Shown here: piece after piece, positions 51,669 to 61,209 of the stretch | How the letters are laid out: every line of letters begins with the position of its first letter | Position numbering within the stretch: the first letter of the stretch is position 1 | Assembly: GCF_041260665.1 (NCBI RefSeq) | Contig: NZ_JBGCCT010000010.1 | Span: 124,001 to 188,000 of the forward strand | Direction of reading: 5' to 3' | DNA length: 64,000 bases | DNA from: Catenulispora sp. GP43 | Lineage (GTDB): Bacteria; Actinomycetota; Actinomycetes; Streptomycetales; Catenulisporaceae | Translations under genes and position numbers: made by a program | The notes under the pieces: model-generated | Databases searched by the model: none | What the model was told of the DNA's origin: nothing | What the model saw: only the letters and a program-made list of their open reading frames with translations

Positions 51669-53207
51669 ATGAACAGCACCCGCACTCCGCTGCCCGACGA
51701 CGACGCCCTGCGCGCCATCGCCGTCAGGAGCCTGAGTCGCTGCGGAGTGGAGGCACCCACCCAGAGCGGGGACCTGCCGGCGCGCACACCGGTGACCGCC
51801 GGCACCCTGTTCCGGGTGGCCGGCACGACCCCGGCCGAGGCCGGCACGGCGATCGCCGCCGCCCGGCAGGCCTTCGAACAGTGGCGCACGACCCCCGCCC
51901 CGAAGCGCGGCGCCCTGGTCAAGCGACTCGGCGAACTCCTCACCGAGCACAAGGAGGATCTCGCCGACCTGGTCACCATCGAGGCCGGGAAGATCCGCAC
52001 CGAGGCGCTGGGCGAGGTGCAGGAGATGATCGACATCTGCGACTTCGCGGTCGGCCTGTCCCGGCAGCTGTACGGCCGCACCATGGCCTCCGAGCGGCCC
52101 GGCCACCGCCTGTCCGAGACCTGGCACCCGCTCGGCGTGGTCGGCGTGATCAGCGCCTTCAACTTCCCGGTCGCGGTCTGGGCCTGGAACACGGCCGTCG
52201 CCCTGGTATGCGGCGACACGGTGGTGTGGAAGCCGTCGGAGCTGACCCCGCTCACCGCGACGGCCTGCGATGCGCTCCTGGCGGCGGCCGCGGCGCAGAC
52301 CGGCGCGCCGGCCGGCGTGCACCGGCTGCTGCTCGGCGCCCGGGAGATCGGCGAGCGGCTCGCGGACCACCCCGACGTGGCGCTGGTGAGCGCGACCGGA
52401 TCGGTGCGCATGGGACGCGAGGTGGCCGTCCGCGTCGCCGCCCGGCTCGGCCGCTGCCTGCTGGAACTGGGCGGCAACAACGCCGCGGTGGTCACGCCGT
52501 CGGCCGACCTGGACCTCGCGGTCCGCGGCATCGTCTTCTCCGCCGCCGGAACCGCCGGACAGCGCTGCACCACGATGCGCCGGCTGATCGTGCACGAAGA
52601 CGTGGCCGCCGAACTCGAGGAGCGGATCGTCAACGCCTACCGGCGACTGCCTGTCGGCAACCCCTTCGACAGCGGCACGCTCGTCGGACCGCTCATCACC
52701 CGCGCCGCCCACACGGCGATGACCGACGCCCTGGCCCAGGCCCAGGCGGCAGGCGGAAAGCTTCTGGTCGGCGGCGACCTCGAACCTCAGCCCGGCGCCC
52801 CGGACGCGGCGTACGCCCGACCGGCCGTGGTCCGCATGCCCGCCCAGGACGGCATCGTGCGCGAGGAGACATTCGCCCCGATCCTGTACCTCCTGACGTA
52901 CCGCACCCTCGACGAGGCGCTCGCCCTCCACAACGACGTCCCGCAGGGCCTGTCCTCCAGCATCTTCACCCAGGACCAGCGCGAAGCGGAGCGCTTCCTG
53001 GCCGCCGACGGTTCCGACTGCGGCATCGCCAACGTCAACATCGGCACCTCCGGCGCCGAGATCGGCGGCGCCTTCGGCGGCGAGAAGGAGACCGGCGGCG
53101 GCCGCGAATCCGGCTCCGACGCGTGGCGCGCGTACATGCGGCGGGCGACGAACACCGTGAACTACTCCGACGACCTGCCGCTCGCCCAGGGCGTCAACTT
53201 CCTGTAG
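51669..53207 (+). CDS. L-piperideine-6-carboxylate / alpha-aminoadipic semialdehyde dehydrogenase (ALDH7, AmaB/Pcd-like)
   Basis: A 512-residue aldehyde dehydrogenase of the ALDH7 branch. Marks are PLGVVGVISAFNFPVAVWAW, VWKPSELTPLTA, ELGGNNAAVVTPSADLDLAV, the catalytic Cys in AGTAGQRCTTMRRL, and NVNIGTSGAEIGGAFGGEK plus SGSDAWRAYMRR at the end. This branch oxidises aminoadipic semialdehyde/P6C to alpha-aminoadipate, as Pcd does in cephamycin producers. AAGGAG precedes the ATG. Together with the upstream oxidase it would feed the Lys2-like A3 domain. Confidence 0.92.
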   Translation: MNSTRTPLPDDDALRAIAVRSLSRCGVEAPTQSGDLPARTPVTAGTLFRVAGTTPAEAGTAIAAARQAFEQWRTTPAPKRGALVKRLGELLTEHKEDLADLVTIEAGKIRTEALGEVQEMIDICDFAVGLSRQLYGRTMASERPGHRLSETWHPLGVVGVISAFNFPVAVWAWNTAVALVCGDTVVWKPSELTPLTATACDALLAAAAAQTGAPAGVHRLLLGAREIGERLADHPDVALVSATGSVRMGREVAVRVAARLGRCLLELGGNNAAVVTPSADLDLAVRGIVFSAAGTAGQRCTTMRRLIVHEDVAAELEERIVNAYRRLPVGNPFDSGTLVGPLITRAAHTAMTDALAQAQAAGGKLLVGGDLEPQPGAPDAAYARPAVVRMPAQDGIVREETFAPILYLLTYRTLDEALALHNDVPQGLSSSIFTQDQREAERFLAADGSDCGIANVNIGTSGAEIGGAFGGEKETGGGRESGSDAWRAYMRRATNTVNYSDDLPLAQGVNFL

Positions 53208-53228
53208 GCCGCCCTTGGGATGTGATCA

Positions 53229-53528
53229 GTGATAGCCGAGATGTGGCAGAGATACCGGCTGGCCAAGCGAACCGCGAGATGTCAGCGCACGATGACGCAA
53301 CTGTGTCGCCAGGCGGCCGTCCGGGAAGCGGAGCAAACCGTCGCGACCGCGTGGATCAAGCGCCTGCACAGCGCCGACACGTCGAACCCGAGCGAGCGCG
53401 CGCTCGTGGAGCTGGAGCGTGAGGCGCACGCGCGAGCGTCGAACAAGCGCTCAGCCGCGACCGCCCGGGAGCGGCGACGCCTTGCCGACCTCTCCGCGCG
53501 GATCTCGGAGTGGAATCAGGAGTCTTAG
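53229..53528 (+). CDS. Small hypothetical helical basic protein
   Basis: A 99-residue protein, Arg/Ala/Glu-rich, predicted almost wholly helical (REAEQTVATAWIKRLHS; RALVELEREAHARASNKRSA). The GTG 53229 follows the aldehyde dehydrogenase by 21 bp and the ribosome site is weak. I recognise no family. It could be a small regulator or a spurious reading; codon phase looks coding but not decisively. Confidence 0.45.
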   Translation: MIAEMWQRYRLAKRTARCQRTMTQLCRQAAVREAEQTVATAWIKRLHSADTSNPSERALVELEREAHARASNKRSAATARERRRLADLSARISEWNQES

Positions 53529-53655
53529 AGCGTGCGCGAATTGATGGCAGGTCTGCCGCGGGCAGCGCGGCTCCTGCGGGCACGCTGCGCGACAAGAGCA
53601 TCCATCCGTGTCCATGCCGACATGACCATCGGGATCGCAGAGTGACGAGCGGCGG

Positions 53656-54858
53656 CTACGGTGTCGCGGCCCGAGCCCGCAGTCGCGACATGGCCTCCGG
53701 CTCCGGCCAGTCGCTCACCAGGTACCGGGCGGGGTGGTAGCCGGGTTCGGGGACGAGTCCGGTCTCCTCTGCCACGACCTCCCAGGTGGCGAAGAACTGT
53801 TCGTCGTCGCCGTTCTCCGGGAAGGCGATCCACTCCGCCTCCGGCAGCAGTGTGGGCTGGTCATTGCTCCACGTGGCCAGGGTGAACGTGGCGTCGGTGC
53901 CGGGTCGGCCGTAGCGCGAGAAGGCGGCGGCAAACGGGTCGCCGGGCCTGGCCGCGGCCCGGAGCCGCTCGGTCTGGGACGAGTAGACGACCGAGGCCAG
54001 TGCTCCCCAGCCGCGGCGGACCACGTCGCGCGCGGGGTGGCCCGCCGGCACGTCGTACGGCATGACCCGCCCGGTGTCGTCGAGGGTGTAGGCGACCGGG
54101 GAGATCGAGCGGACCGCCTCGCCCCATCGTGTCTGCTCGCGGTCCAGCAGTGCGATCAGATCATCAGGGCTCTGTGGTTCCGGCACGACCAGCATCCCGC
54201 CCTGGTCCGGGACGAACACCAGCGGCCGCCGGCCCCAGCCCGCCGACCAGGTCGCGAGCCAGCCCTCCAGGAGGATCAGCGAGCCGAGGTAGGTGTGGGT
54301 CACCCCCATGAAGTCGGTGACCGCGGGTGCGTGGCCGCCGCGCTCCTCCAGGAGCTTGCCGAACTCGCGGGCCAGGTTCTCGTGCGCCGCTGCGAAGACC
54401 TCCTGCGCGCTCACCCCCCATTGGTCGAGGTCCCGCAGGGTCGGGTATGCCATCGCCTCCGGCGTGTCGATCACCACGAACTCGCTGAGACACGGCTGCG
54501 CGGGCCGCGACAGCACCTCCGGTATGCCGTCATGGCCCATGCCGAAGTCGGCTTGGCGCAGTACCGGACGCAGTGCCGGCCGGACTTCGGCCCAACCGGT
54601 GGGCACCGGCGGCGGTGCCACGTTCGAGGCGAGCCGGTCCAGCTGCACGCGCCGCTCGTCGGCGTCGAGGCGCTCGCGTTCGCGGAAGGCGTTACCGAGG
54701 AACAGCTCGCCCTCGCCAGCGCCGTCGTGCCGGCGGACGGTGACTTTGAAACCGTCGGGATCGTATACGGCCGAGGCGACCCGTTTGTCAGCGGCAATAC
54801 GCGCAGCGACCTCCTGCCCGAAGCGATCCCGTTCCGACACCCGCTTGAATATCCCCAT
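53656..54858 (-). CDS. DUF1444-like (YtpQ-type) protein
   Basis: A 400-residue cytosolic protein. It starts with an N-terminal alpha/beta part (FGQEVAARIAADKRVASAVY), and the central block MGVTHTYLGSLILLEGWLA near residue 200 plus PLVFVPDQGGMLVVPEPQ recall the DUF1444 family. The assignment is tentative. It is divergent from the TfoX-like gene. Function unknown. Confidence 0.6.
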   Translation of the reverse strand: MGIFKRVSERDRFGQEVAARIAADKRVASAVYDPDGFKVTVRRHDGAGEGELFLGNAFRERERLDADERRVQLDRLASNVAPPPVPTGWAEVRPALRPVLRQADFGMGHDGIPEVLSRPAQPCLSEFVVIDTPEAMAYPTLRDLDQWGVSAQEVFAAAHENLAREFGKLLEERGGHAPAVTDFMGVTHTYLGSLILLEGWLATWSAGWGRRPLVFVPDQGGMLVVPEPQSPDDLIALLDREQTRWGEAVRSISPVAYTLDDTGRVMPYDVPAGHPARDVVRRGWGALASVVYSSQTERLRAAARPGDPFAAAFSRYGRPGTDATFTLATWSNDQPTLLPEAEWIAFPENGDDEQFFATWEVVAEETGLVPEPGYHPARYLVSDWPEPEAMSRLRARAATP

Positions 54859-54988
54859 GATCGGCGACCTTAGCGAAGATCAGCACCAAACGCTGGGATA
54901 CTCGGTGAGCAGGCCCTAGGACCCTTGGTGGCTACGGCACCATGGATGTCGCGAGACGTTTCAACCCGATGGAGCGAGGACCAGCCAA

Positions 54989-55303
54989 ATGACCTCTGAC
55001 GACCTGTTTGACGAGATCGCCACTGACCTCGCAGTACGCGGTGCCACCTCCGGAGCGATGTTCGGCAAACGCGGCCTCAAAGCCCACGGCAAGGCATTCG
55101 CCTGCCTCAAGGGCGACCTGCTGGCTTTCCGGTTGGGTGACGGCACCCCCGCCCACGCCGAGGCCCTTGCCCTGTCCGGAGCCGAACTCTTCGATCCCTC
55201 CGGCAAGCACCGCCCGTTCAAAGACTGGGTCGCCGTCCCCGTCGCCCATGCCCATGCCTGGCCCCACTACGCCGAGACCGCGCTCGACAGCCTCGACGGC
55301 TGA
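54989..55303 (+). CDS. TfoX N-terminal domain protein
   Basis: A 104-residue protein with the TfoX-N outline: MFGKRGLKAHGKAFACLKGD near residue 25, LLAFRLGDGTPAH and a Trp-rich end (KDWVAVPVAHAHAWPHY). In proteobacteria TfoX controls competence, but actinobacterial TfoX-N proteins are of unknown function. ATG 54989 follows GAGGA. Confidence 0.8.
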   Translation: MTSDDLFDEIATDLAVRGATSGAMFGKRGLKAHGKAFACLKGDLLAFRLGDGTPAHAEALALSGAELFDPSGKHRPFKDWVAVPVAHAHAWPHYAETALDSLDG

Positions 55304-55349
55304 AGCGGATCGCAGGAGATCGTGAGGTCTGGAAGAGCAGTAGCCCCCG

Positions 55350-56243
55350 TCAGTCACGCCAGTTGTGCCTGATGAATGCCGCGGCAGCGTTCAGGGCTTG
55401 ATCCGCGTCGTCGAGGATGGCGGCGAAGGACTGGAAGACATGCGGCACCTCGGGCCAGACCTGCAGCTCGACGGGGACGTCGTCAGATGCCGCGCGGGCA
55501 GTGAGGCGGATGGCGTCGTCGAGCAGGATCTCGTGAGAGCCGACTTGGATGAGCAGCGGGGGCAGGCCGGACAGGTCGGCATAGATCGGGCTGGCCAATG
55601 GGGCGGCGGGGTCATGGTGGCCGAGATAGTCGCGTGCTCTGGTGCGCAGGGCTTCGGGGGTGAGGGCCGGGTCGAGCTTCTCCTTGCTGGAGATGCTGGT
55701 GCCGGACACGGTCAAGTCGGCCCACGGAGAGAAGACCGCGGCCGAGGCGGGCTGGGGTAGGGCGCTGTCCTTGAGAGCGACCAGGACAGCCGCGACCAGG
55801 CCGCCGCCGGCGGATTCACCGACGAATGCGATGCGTGCGGCGGGAACGCCCTGTCCGAGCAGCGCCCGGTAGGCGGCGACAGCGTCGTCGACAGCTGCGG
55901 GGAAGGGGTCTTCGGGGGCGAGTCGGTAGTCGACGGATATTGCCCGCGCCCGCACCCGACGGGCGATGTCCGAGGCCAGTCCGACGGAGTCGGGTGCGGA
56001 TCCCAGGGCGTAGGCACCGCCATGGAAGTAGAGGATCACCCTGGACGGATCGAGATCGGGGGTCTCGACGACCACGACGGGCACGCCGCCCAGCTCGTCC
56101 GGCCGGGCCGTGACGTCCTCAGGCAGGGGCGTGGAGGCGATCATCCCGTGGAAGATCGCGCGCTGTTCGGCAACGTCGCCGCCGACGTCGAGCGGGCCGT
56201 GCCGCAAGAGTTCGTCGAGAGCTAAGCGCTGTTGTTGCGTCAT
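55350..56243 (-). CDS. Alpha/beta-hydrolase, HSL-type esterase
   Basis: A 297-residue esterase of the hormone-sensitive-lipase family. The oxyanion motif is YFHGGAYALGSAPDS near residue 70, the nucleophile is in FVGESAGGGLVAAVLVA near residue 140, the acid is in VGSHEILLDDAIRL and the His in WPEVPHVFQSF near residue 265. ATG 56243 was preferred over a longer reading to 56297. It follows the cupin gene by 57 bp on the same strand. Confidence 0.88.
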   Translation of the reverse strand: MTQQQRLALDELLRHGPLDVGGDVAEQRAIFHGMIASTPLPEDVTARPDELGGVPVVVVETPDLDPSRVILYFHGGAYALGSAPDSVGLASDIARRVRARAISVDYRLAPEDPFPAAVDDAVAAYRALLGQGVPAARIAFVGESAGGGLVAAVLVALKDSALPQPASAAVFSPWADLTVSGTSISSKEKLDPALTPEALRTRARDYLGHHDPAAPLASPIYADLSGLPPLLIQVGSHEILLDDAIRLTARAASDDVPVELQVWPEVPHVFQSFAAILDDADQALNAAAAFIRHNWRD

Positions 56244-56300
56244 ACTGGAGCCTTTCCAAGGATGCGTTTCCAGGTAGAACAACGGGCATCGAGGCACTGC

Positions 56301-56762
56301 TCAGCGCGGCGGACCGATGATGACGTTGCCGTACTTACCGGCGAGTTCGGGGTCCGGCGTGATCTGGAACCCGGGTGGGCGAGGGGTGGTTTTGTCGCGG
56401 CCGGTCTCCCTGAACATCCCCTCGATGCCGGCGGGTGTGTTGATCATCAACAGGTCCGCCTTCGCCGAGGTGACGCGGTAGCCGTGGGGGATGTTCCGGG
56501 GCAGGTAGACGATGCCACCCTCGGCGAGCTCGTATTCTTGGTCGTCGCACCACACGAGCGCGGTGCCCTTGATGAGCAGGAAGACCTCGTCCTCGCGGGT
56601 GTGCTTGTGGTAGGGCGGCGCCTCGCCCTCGGCGACGTCGAAGCGTCCGATCATCAGTTGTCCGTCCGTGGCTTTGCCGTCGAGCAGCATCGCGAGGGTG
56701 CCGCCGTCGAGCCACTCGAGGTGCTGTTGCTGTTCGGGTTGTGCGAGGTAGGCCATGCTCAT
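56301..56762 (-). CDS. Cupin-domain protein
   Basis: A 153-residue single cupin. The first metal motif is APPYHKHTREDEVFLLIKG near residue 49 (His, His, Glu) and the second is VYLPRNIPHGYRV (His) near residue 89. Such proteins are often dioxygenases or sugar-binding. ATG 56762 follows GGAG; a GTG at 56774 overlaps the CocE stop. It is between an esterase and the CocE hydrolase on one transcript. Confidence 0.85.
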   Translation of the reverse strand: MSMAYLAQPEQQQHLEWLDGGTLAMLLDGKATDGQLMIGRFDVAEGEAPPYHKHTREDEVFLLIKGTALVWCDDQEYELAEGGIVYLPRNIPHGYRVTSAKADLLMINTPAGIEGMFRETGRDKTTPRPPGFQITPDPELAGKYGNVIIGPPR

Positions 56763-56774
56763 GGAGAACTCCAC

Positions 56775-58412
56775 TCACTTGTGGGGGCGGGGACGTTCGT
56801 GCAGGCGGAGCGTCGAGGGGTACACACGGTCGTGGTGGTAGGTGTCGGTGCCGACCTTGGTCCCGTAGAAGTGGGTCATCGGCGCGTCGGCGATCAGCGA
56901 GTCCTGATTCGTGATCTCCAGCCGGATCCGGTCCCCGGTACGGGCGAGGAAGGACATCGGCAGCAGTTCCACACGCAGTTCGTAGACCTCGCCCGGGACG
57001 AGCGGCTCGATGTGCGAATGCCGATGGAACGGGCGCATGTCGGACGTCAGCTCGGGGTCCTCGGCGCGGTGCGATGCGCGCAGCCAGCCCTGGGTGACCT
57101 TGACCGGCATCGGACGATCCGCGGTTGTGGCGGCGGGAACCAGCGAGACCTTGACGAACAGGTCCAGGTCCGTCTGGTCGGTGGAGGCGTACATCGTCAG
57201 CACACCGTGGCCGGTGAACTCGCGGTCTCTGTCCATGGGCGCCGTAGTGAAGGTGGTGACGCGCGCGACGTGGTCGGGCACGCCGTGTTCATCGAAGACA
57301 GAGACCCCCGCCGCCCACAGCGGGTCCGGGTAGGACCACGAGGTCGAGTCCTGGTCGGCCTCGGACACGGCTTCAGTGAGCGAACCGTCGTTGAGCGAGG
57401 TGACGGCACCACTGTGTCGTCCGGTGAGGAAGAAGGCGGTCGGCCGGGCATCGGCCGGCGGCCAGGCGTCGGCTGAGCGGTAGGTGTCTTCCCCGTTGAC
57501 GTAGAAGCGCGCCGCGGGCTGCTTCATCACGCCGTTCTCGACGCCCTTGAGGTGGTGGTCGTACCAGGGCAGCAGTTCATCGCGGTGGAACTGTTCGTTG
57601 AAGTAGTACTGCTGGGCCGCGGCGAATCCGGCGGGATGGGCGACCAGGAGCCGCTTCGGTCCGCTGACGCGTTCGTAGCCGTAGAAGTTGCCGCGCAGGT
57701 GTAGCGCGGCCTTGCCCCACACGCCGATGGAGAACACCGGGATCTCGACGTCCGGCAGTTCCCAGAACGGGGACCGGCGGCGGTGCCACTCGTCGTCGAG
57801 GGGATGGCTGAGGATGTCATAGACGAACTCGTGCTTGTCCCCCACGTGGAAGTCGATGCCACGCAACTCGTGCTGGTAGAGCACCGACCCGAAAAGCCAA
57901 GTGCTCAAGAATCCCTGAATCGGGATGCCACCGTGGTACATCCAGTCGCGGTACATGTCGGTCGCGCCGTCGTAGGCCACGATCGTCTTCAGATGCGGCG
58001 GCCGGGTACGTGCGGCGTTCCACTGGCTCCAACAGTAGTGCGACATGCCGATCATGCCGACCGCCCCGGTGGACCACGGCTGAACGGCTACGTGCTCGAT
58101 CATGTCGTGGATGGCCTCGCCCTCGGTGCGCGAGACCGGGTCCCAGATCCCCTCCGACCGGCCGGTGCCCGGCAGATCCATAGCGACGTAGGCGTAGCCG
58201 TTGTCGAGGTAGAGCTGCATCGGGCCATACTCAGTGAACGGGAAGACCCCGTTGGGCGGAAGGTAGCGAAGCGCCTTCTGATACGGCGAAGCACCCAGCA
58301 CGATCGGGTACGGGCCCTCGGTGCCGGACGGTAGGTACACGTCCGCGCGCAGCAGGTCTCCCGTGCGCCCGAGGACTTCGACCTCGAAGGGCGACACGTC
58401 GACGTCGACCAT
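56775..58412 (-). CDS. CocE/NonD family hydrolase (X-Pro dipeptidyl-peptidase-like)
   Basis: A 545-residue hydrolase of the CocE/PepX family. The N-terminal half has LRADVYLPSGTEGPYPIVLG and the nucleophile in GMIGMSHYCWSQWNAARTR near residue 120, with MDLPGTGRSEG before it; the C-terminal half is the jelly-roll CocE/PepX-C domain (VYELRVELLPMSFLARTGDR). These enzymes cut esters or proline-peptides; the true substrate is unclear. ATG 58412 follows AGGAG. It is divergent from the LuxR-type regulator, 130 bp away. Confidence 0.9.
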   Translation of the reverse strand: MVDVDVSPFEVEVLGRTGDLLRADVYLPSGTEGPYPIVLGASPYQKALRYLPPNGVFPFTEYGPMQLYLDNGYAYVAMDLPGTGRSEGIWDPVSRTEGEAIHDMIEHVAVQPWSTGAVGMIGMSHYCWSQWNAARTRPPHLKTIVAYDGATDMYRDWMYHGGIPIQGFLSTWLFGSVLYQHELRGIDFHVGDKHEFVYDILSHPLDDEWHRRRSPFWELPDVEIPVFSIGVWGKAALHLRGNFYGYERVSGPKRLLVAHPAGFAAAQQYYFNEQFHRDELLPWYDHHLKGVENGVMKQPAARFYVNGEDTYRSADAWPPADARPTAFFLTGRHSGAVTSLNDGSLTEAVSEADQDSTSWSYPDPLWAAGVSVFDEHGVPDHVARVTTFTTAPMDRDREFTGHGVLTMYASTDQTDLDLFVKVSLVPAATTADRPMPVKVTQGWLRASHRAEDPELTSDMRPFHRHSHIEPLVPGEVYELRVELLPMSFLARTGDRIRLEITNQDSLIADAPMTHFYGTKVGTDTYHHDRVYPSTLRLHERPRPHK

Positions 58413-58542
58413 GGAATCCGCTCCTGTCTGTCGTGGGCCGGACGAGGAAGAGCGTGTCGCGTCACTTGGTGAGCGGTCGTCACGCGTTCTTGGTGATCTG
58501 CTCGGATGCCGTGGGTGATCCGCCGACGGTAGATTCGACGCC

Positions 58543-61209
58543 ATGAGCGCCAATCGGAACGTCCTCCGTGGCGCACTGTTCGATCAGCTCAGCAGCGCCA
58601 GCCGGATCGCCGAGGTGTCGGCGCCCGTCGGCAGCGGCAAGACAACCCTGCTGCGGTCCTGGATCGAGACCTCGGGTCTGACCGACCGCACGGCCTACGT
58701 GTCCGTCTCCGGACAAGCACGTGATCCACAGCGATTCTGGCTGGCGGTCGTCGACGCCCTTCGCACCACCACCGCCGGATCGGCGCTGGTCGGGCCGCTG
58801 CACGCGGCACCCGATCTGGACGGTTGGGCCGTCGTCGAGCAGGTGCTCTCCGATCTGGGAACGTTGCGCGACCGGACCTGGCTGATCCTCGACGACCTGC
58901 ACGAGCTGGCCGGCACCCAGACACTGCGGCAGCTTCGGCTGCTGATCCTGCGGGCACCCGCCGAGCTGCGTTTCGTGCTGGCCACCCGGCACGATCTGAG
59001 ACTGGGCCTGCATCGGCTGCGGCTCGACGGCGAAGTGACCGAGATCCGCGCGTCAAGCCTGCATTTCACGCTCGAGGAGACCTCGGCTCTGTTCGAGGCG
59101 GCAGGCGTGCACATGTCCGAGAACGCCGTCGGCCTGCTGCACCGGCGGACCGAGGGCTGGGCAGCAGGGCTGCGGCTGGCTGCGCTATCACTGGCCGGCC
59201 ACCCGGACCCGGAACGGTTCGCGGCCGAGTTCTCCGGCAGCGAGCGCACCGTGGCGGACTACCTGCTGGCAGAGGTGCTGGAACAGCAGCCGGAGCAAGT
59301 CAGGACCTTGTTGTTGCGGACCTCGGTGTTGGACCGGATGAACGGCAGCCTCGCCGATCTGTTGACCTCCGGCTCGGACGGGGAACAGATCCTGCTGAAC
59401 CTGGAGCAGGCCGGAGCCTTCGTACTCGCCGTGGATCCGCAACGGTCCTGGTTCCGATACCACCGCCTGTTCGCCGATCTGCTTCAGCACGAACTGCGGC
59501 GGACCGAGTCGGCACGACTGCCCGCCCTGCACGCCGCCGCCAGCGGCTGGTACGGCGCGAACGGGTACACCGTCGAAGCCGTACGGCACGCCCAGGCTGC
59601 CCAGCGCTGGGACGACGCCGTACACCTGCTCTCAGACCACTGGACCGAGCTCTACCTCGACGGCCAGGCCGGCACGATCCAGAACCTCTTGGCCGGCTTT
59701 CCCGCAAGCGCCGCGACAGCCAACGCCGAACTCGCCGTCCTGATGGCGGCCGCCGACCTGGAACACGGCTCGCCGCAGAAGGCGGAACGGTGGCTCGCCC
59801 TGGCCGCCGGAAGGGCCGGAACGACACCGCCGGACCGGCGCGGGCACTTCGAGGTCATGTGCACCATCCTGCGCCTGCGGCTTGCTCGGCGGTGCGGAGA
59901 TCTCTCGGCGGTGGCCGAGGAAGTCGAGCGGTTGCTCGCAGCGGTCGAGAACGCCGAGACGGTACGGCCGGACGTCGACGACGGCCTGCGCGCGATGGCC
60001 CTGATCAGCCTGGGCGCCGCGGAGGTCTCGGCGATGCGCTTCGAAGGCGCGAACCGGCACCTTGAACAGGGGATCGCCTTGGCGCGGCAGATCAGCAGAC
60101 CGTACCTCGAACTCGCCGGTCTCGCCTACGACGCACAGCGCGCGGTGACCAGGTCATACACAGCCGGCGCCGAACGCAGCAGCCAAGCAATCGACCTGGC
60201 ACGGAAACACGGCTGGAGCGACAAGCCGCTCACCGCCATCGCCTGGTCGGTGCACGCCGACGCACTACTCCACCAGGGTCGGTGGGCGGAGGCGGAGTCC
60301 TCGCTCGATCTTGCCCAGCGCTGTCTGCGCCCCGAAGTCAACCCGGTCGCCGCGGTGAACCTCCGCTACGTCCGCGCCAGCCTCGCGCTCGCGCTCGGCG
60401 AGCATGAGGCCGCGCTCGTCATCTTCCAGGAAGTCGAGCAGCTTTCGAGCACACTCGTCACCCCGCACGTCCTCCAACCGATGGTGCGGACATGCATGCT
60501 CCACGCACTGATTCGACTGGGCAAGACCCAGAGCGTCGAGCAGGCTCTCGCCGAGATGGCACCCGATGTGCGCGCGAGCACCCCGATCCGGACCGCCGAG
60601 GCGGCACTGCGACTCGCCCAAGCCGATCCGCAAGGAGCGAGGGACCTCCTCCCCTCACCTGCTGCCGACGCACGACCGGGGACTCCACCGATATGGGCTG
60701 TGGCCGCGTCCGTGCTCGAAGCACTGGCTTGTGACGCCCTCGATCTCACCGACGAGGCCGACAGGGCCCTTGAGCAAGCCCTCGGCAGCGCAGCACCCGA
60801 CCAGATCCTGTTCCCCATCCTCCTGCACCCCGTGTCCGACCTACTCAAGCGCCTGACCGCGAAGGGCACCGCGCACCACGCCCTGATTCGGGAGATCCTC
60901 GCCCGACTCGACGGCGACGGCAGTGCGACACCGACGGCAACCGGGACCGTGACATCGGCACACATACGCGAACCGCTCAGCGACAGCGAGATGCGAGTGC
61001 TGCGTTACCTGCCGACGAACCTGTCCGCGCCTGAGATCGCCGCGGAGCTGTCGCTATCGGTCAACACCATCCGCACCCACACACGCCACGTCTACGAGAA
61101 GCTCGGCGCCCACAGCCGATCCGAAGCCGTCGCCCTCGCCCGGTTTCATGGCCTGGTCGCCAACGCCCCCAGCTTGGGAGGCGCACGGCAGCAGGCCGAC
61201 GTGAACTGA
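58543..61209 (+). CDS. Large ATP-binding LuxR-family regulator (MalT/LAL-type)
   Basis: An 888-residue regulator. The P-loop is APVGSGKTTLLRSWIE near residue 27, Walker B is TWLILDDLHEL near residue 110, a TPR-like sensor region of about 500 residues follows and the C-terminus carries the LuxR helix-turn-helix (LSDSEMRVLRYLPTNLSAPE, IAAELSLSVNTIRTHTRHVY). Such proteins bind an inducer and ATP and activate transcription. Its likely target is the divergent CocE-cupin-esterase operon, by position. Confidence 0.92.
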   Translation: MSANRNVLRGALFDQLSSASRIAEVSAPVGSGKTTLLRSWIETSGLTDRTAYVSVSGQARDPQRFWLAVVDALRTTTAGSALVGPLHAAPDLDGWAVVEQVLSDLGTLRDRTWLILDDLHELAGTQTLRQLRLLILRAPAELRFVLATRHDLRLGLHRLRLDGEVTEIRASSLHFTLEETSALFEAAGVHMSENAVGLLHRRTEGWAAGLRLAALSLAGHPDPERFAAEFSGSERTVADYLLAEVLEQQPEQVRTLLLRTSVLDRMNGSLADLLTSGSDGEQILLNLEQAGAFVLAVDPQRSWFRYHRLFADLLQHELRRTESARLPALHAAASGWYGANGYTVEAVRHAQAAQRWDDAVHLLSDHWTELYLDGQAGTIQNLLAGFPASAATANAELAVLMAAADLEHGSPQKAERWLALAAGRAGTTPPDRRGHFEVMCTILRLRLARRCGDLSAVAEEVERLLAAVENAETVRPDVDDGLRAMALISLGAAEVSAMRFEGANRHLEQGIALARQISRPYLELAGLAYDAQRAVTRSYTAGAERSSQAIDLARKHGWSDKPLTAIAWSVHADALLHQGRWAEAESSLDLAQRCLRPEVNPVAAVNLRYVRASLALALGEHEAALVIFQEVEQLSSTLVTPHVLQPMVRTCMLHALIRLGKTQSVEQALAEMAPDVRASTPIRTAEAALRLAQADPQGARDLLPSPAADARPGTPPIWAVAASVLEALACDALDLTDEADRALEQALGSAAPDQILFPILLHPVSDLLKRLTAKGTAHHALIREILARLDGDGSATPTATGTVTSAHIREPLSDSEMRVLRYLPTNLSAPEIAAELSLSVNTIRTHTRHVYEKLGAHSRSEAVALARFHGLVANAPSLGGARQQADVN

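Noticed and set aside
50435-52633. Minus-strand 732-codon frame over the oxidase and dehydrogenase
   Set aside because: Both plus-strand proteins are clear ALDH and FAD oxidase; the antisense reading is low-complexity Arg/Gly/Ser.
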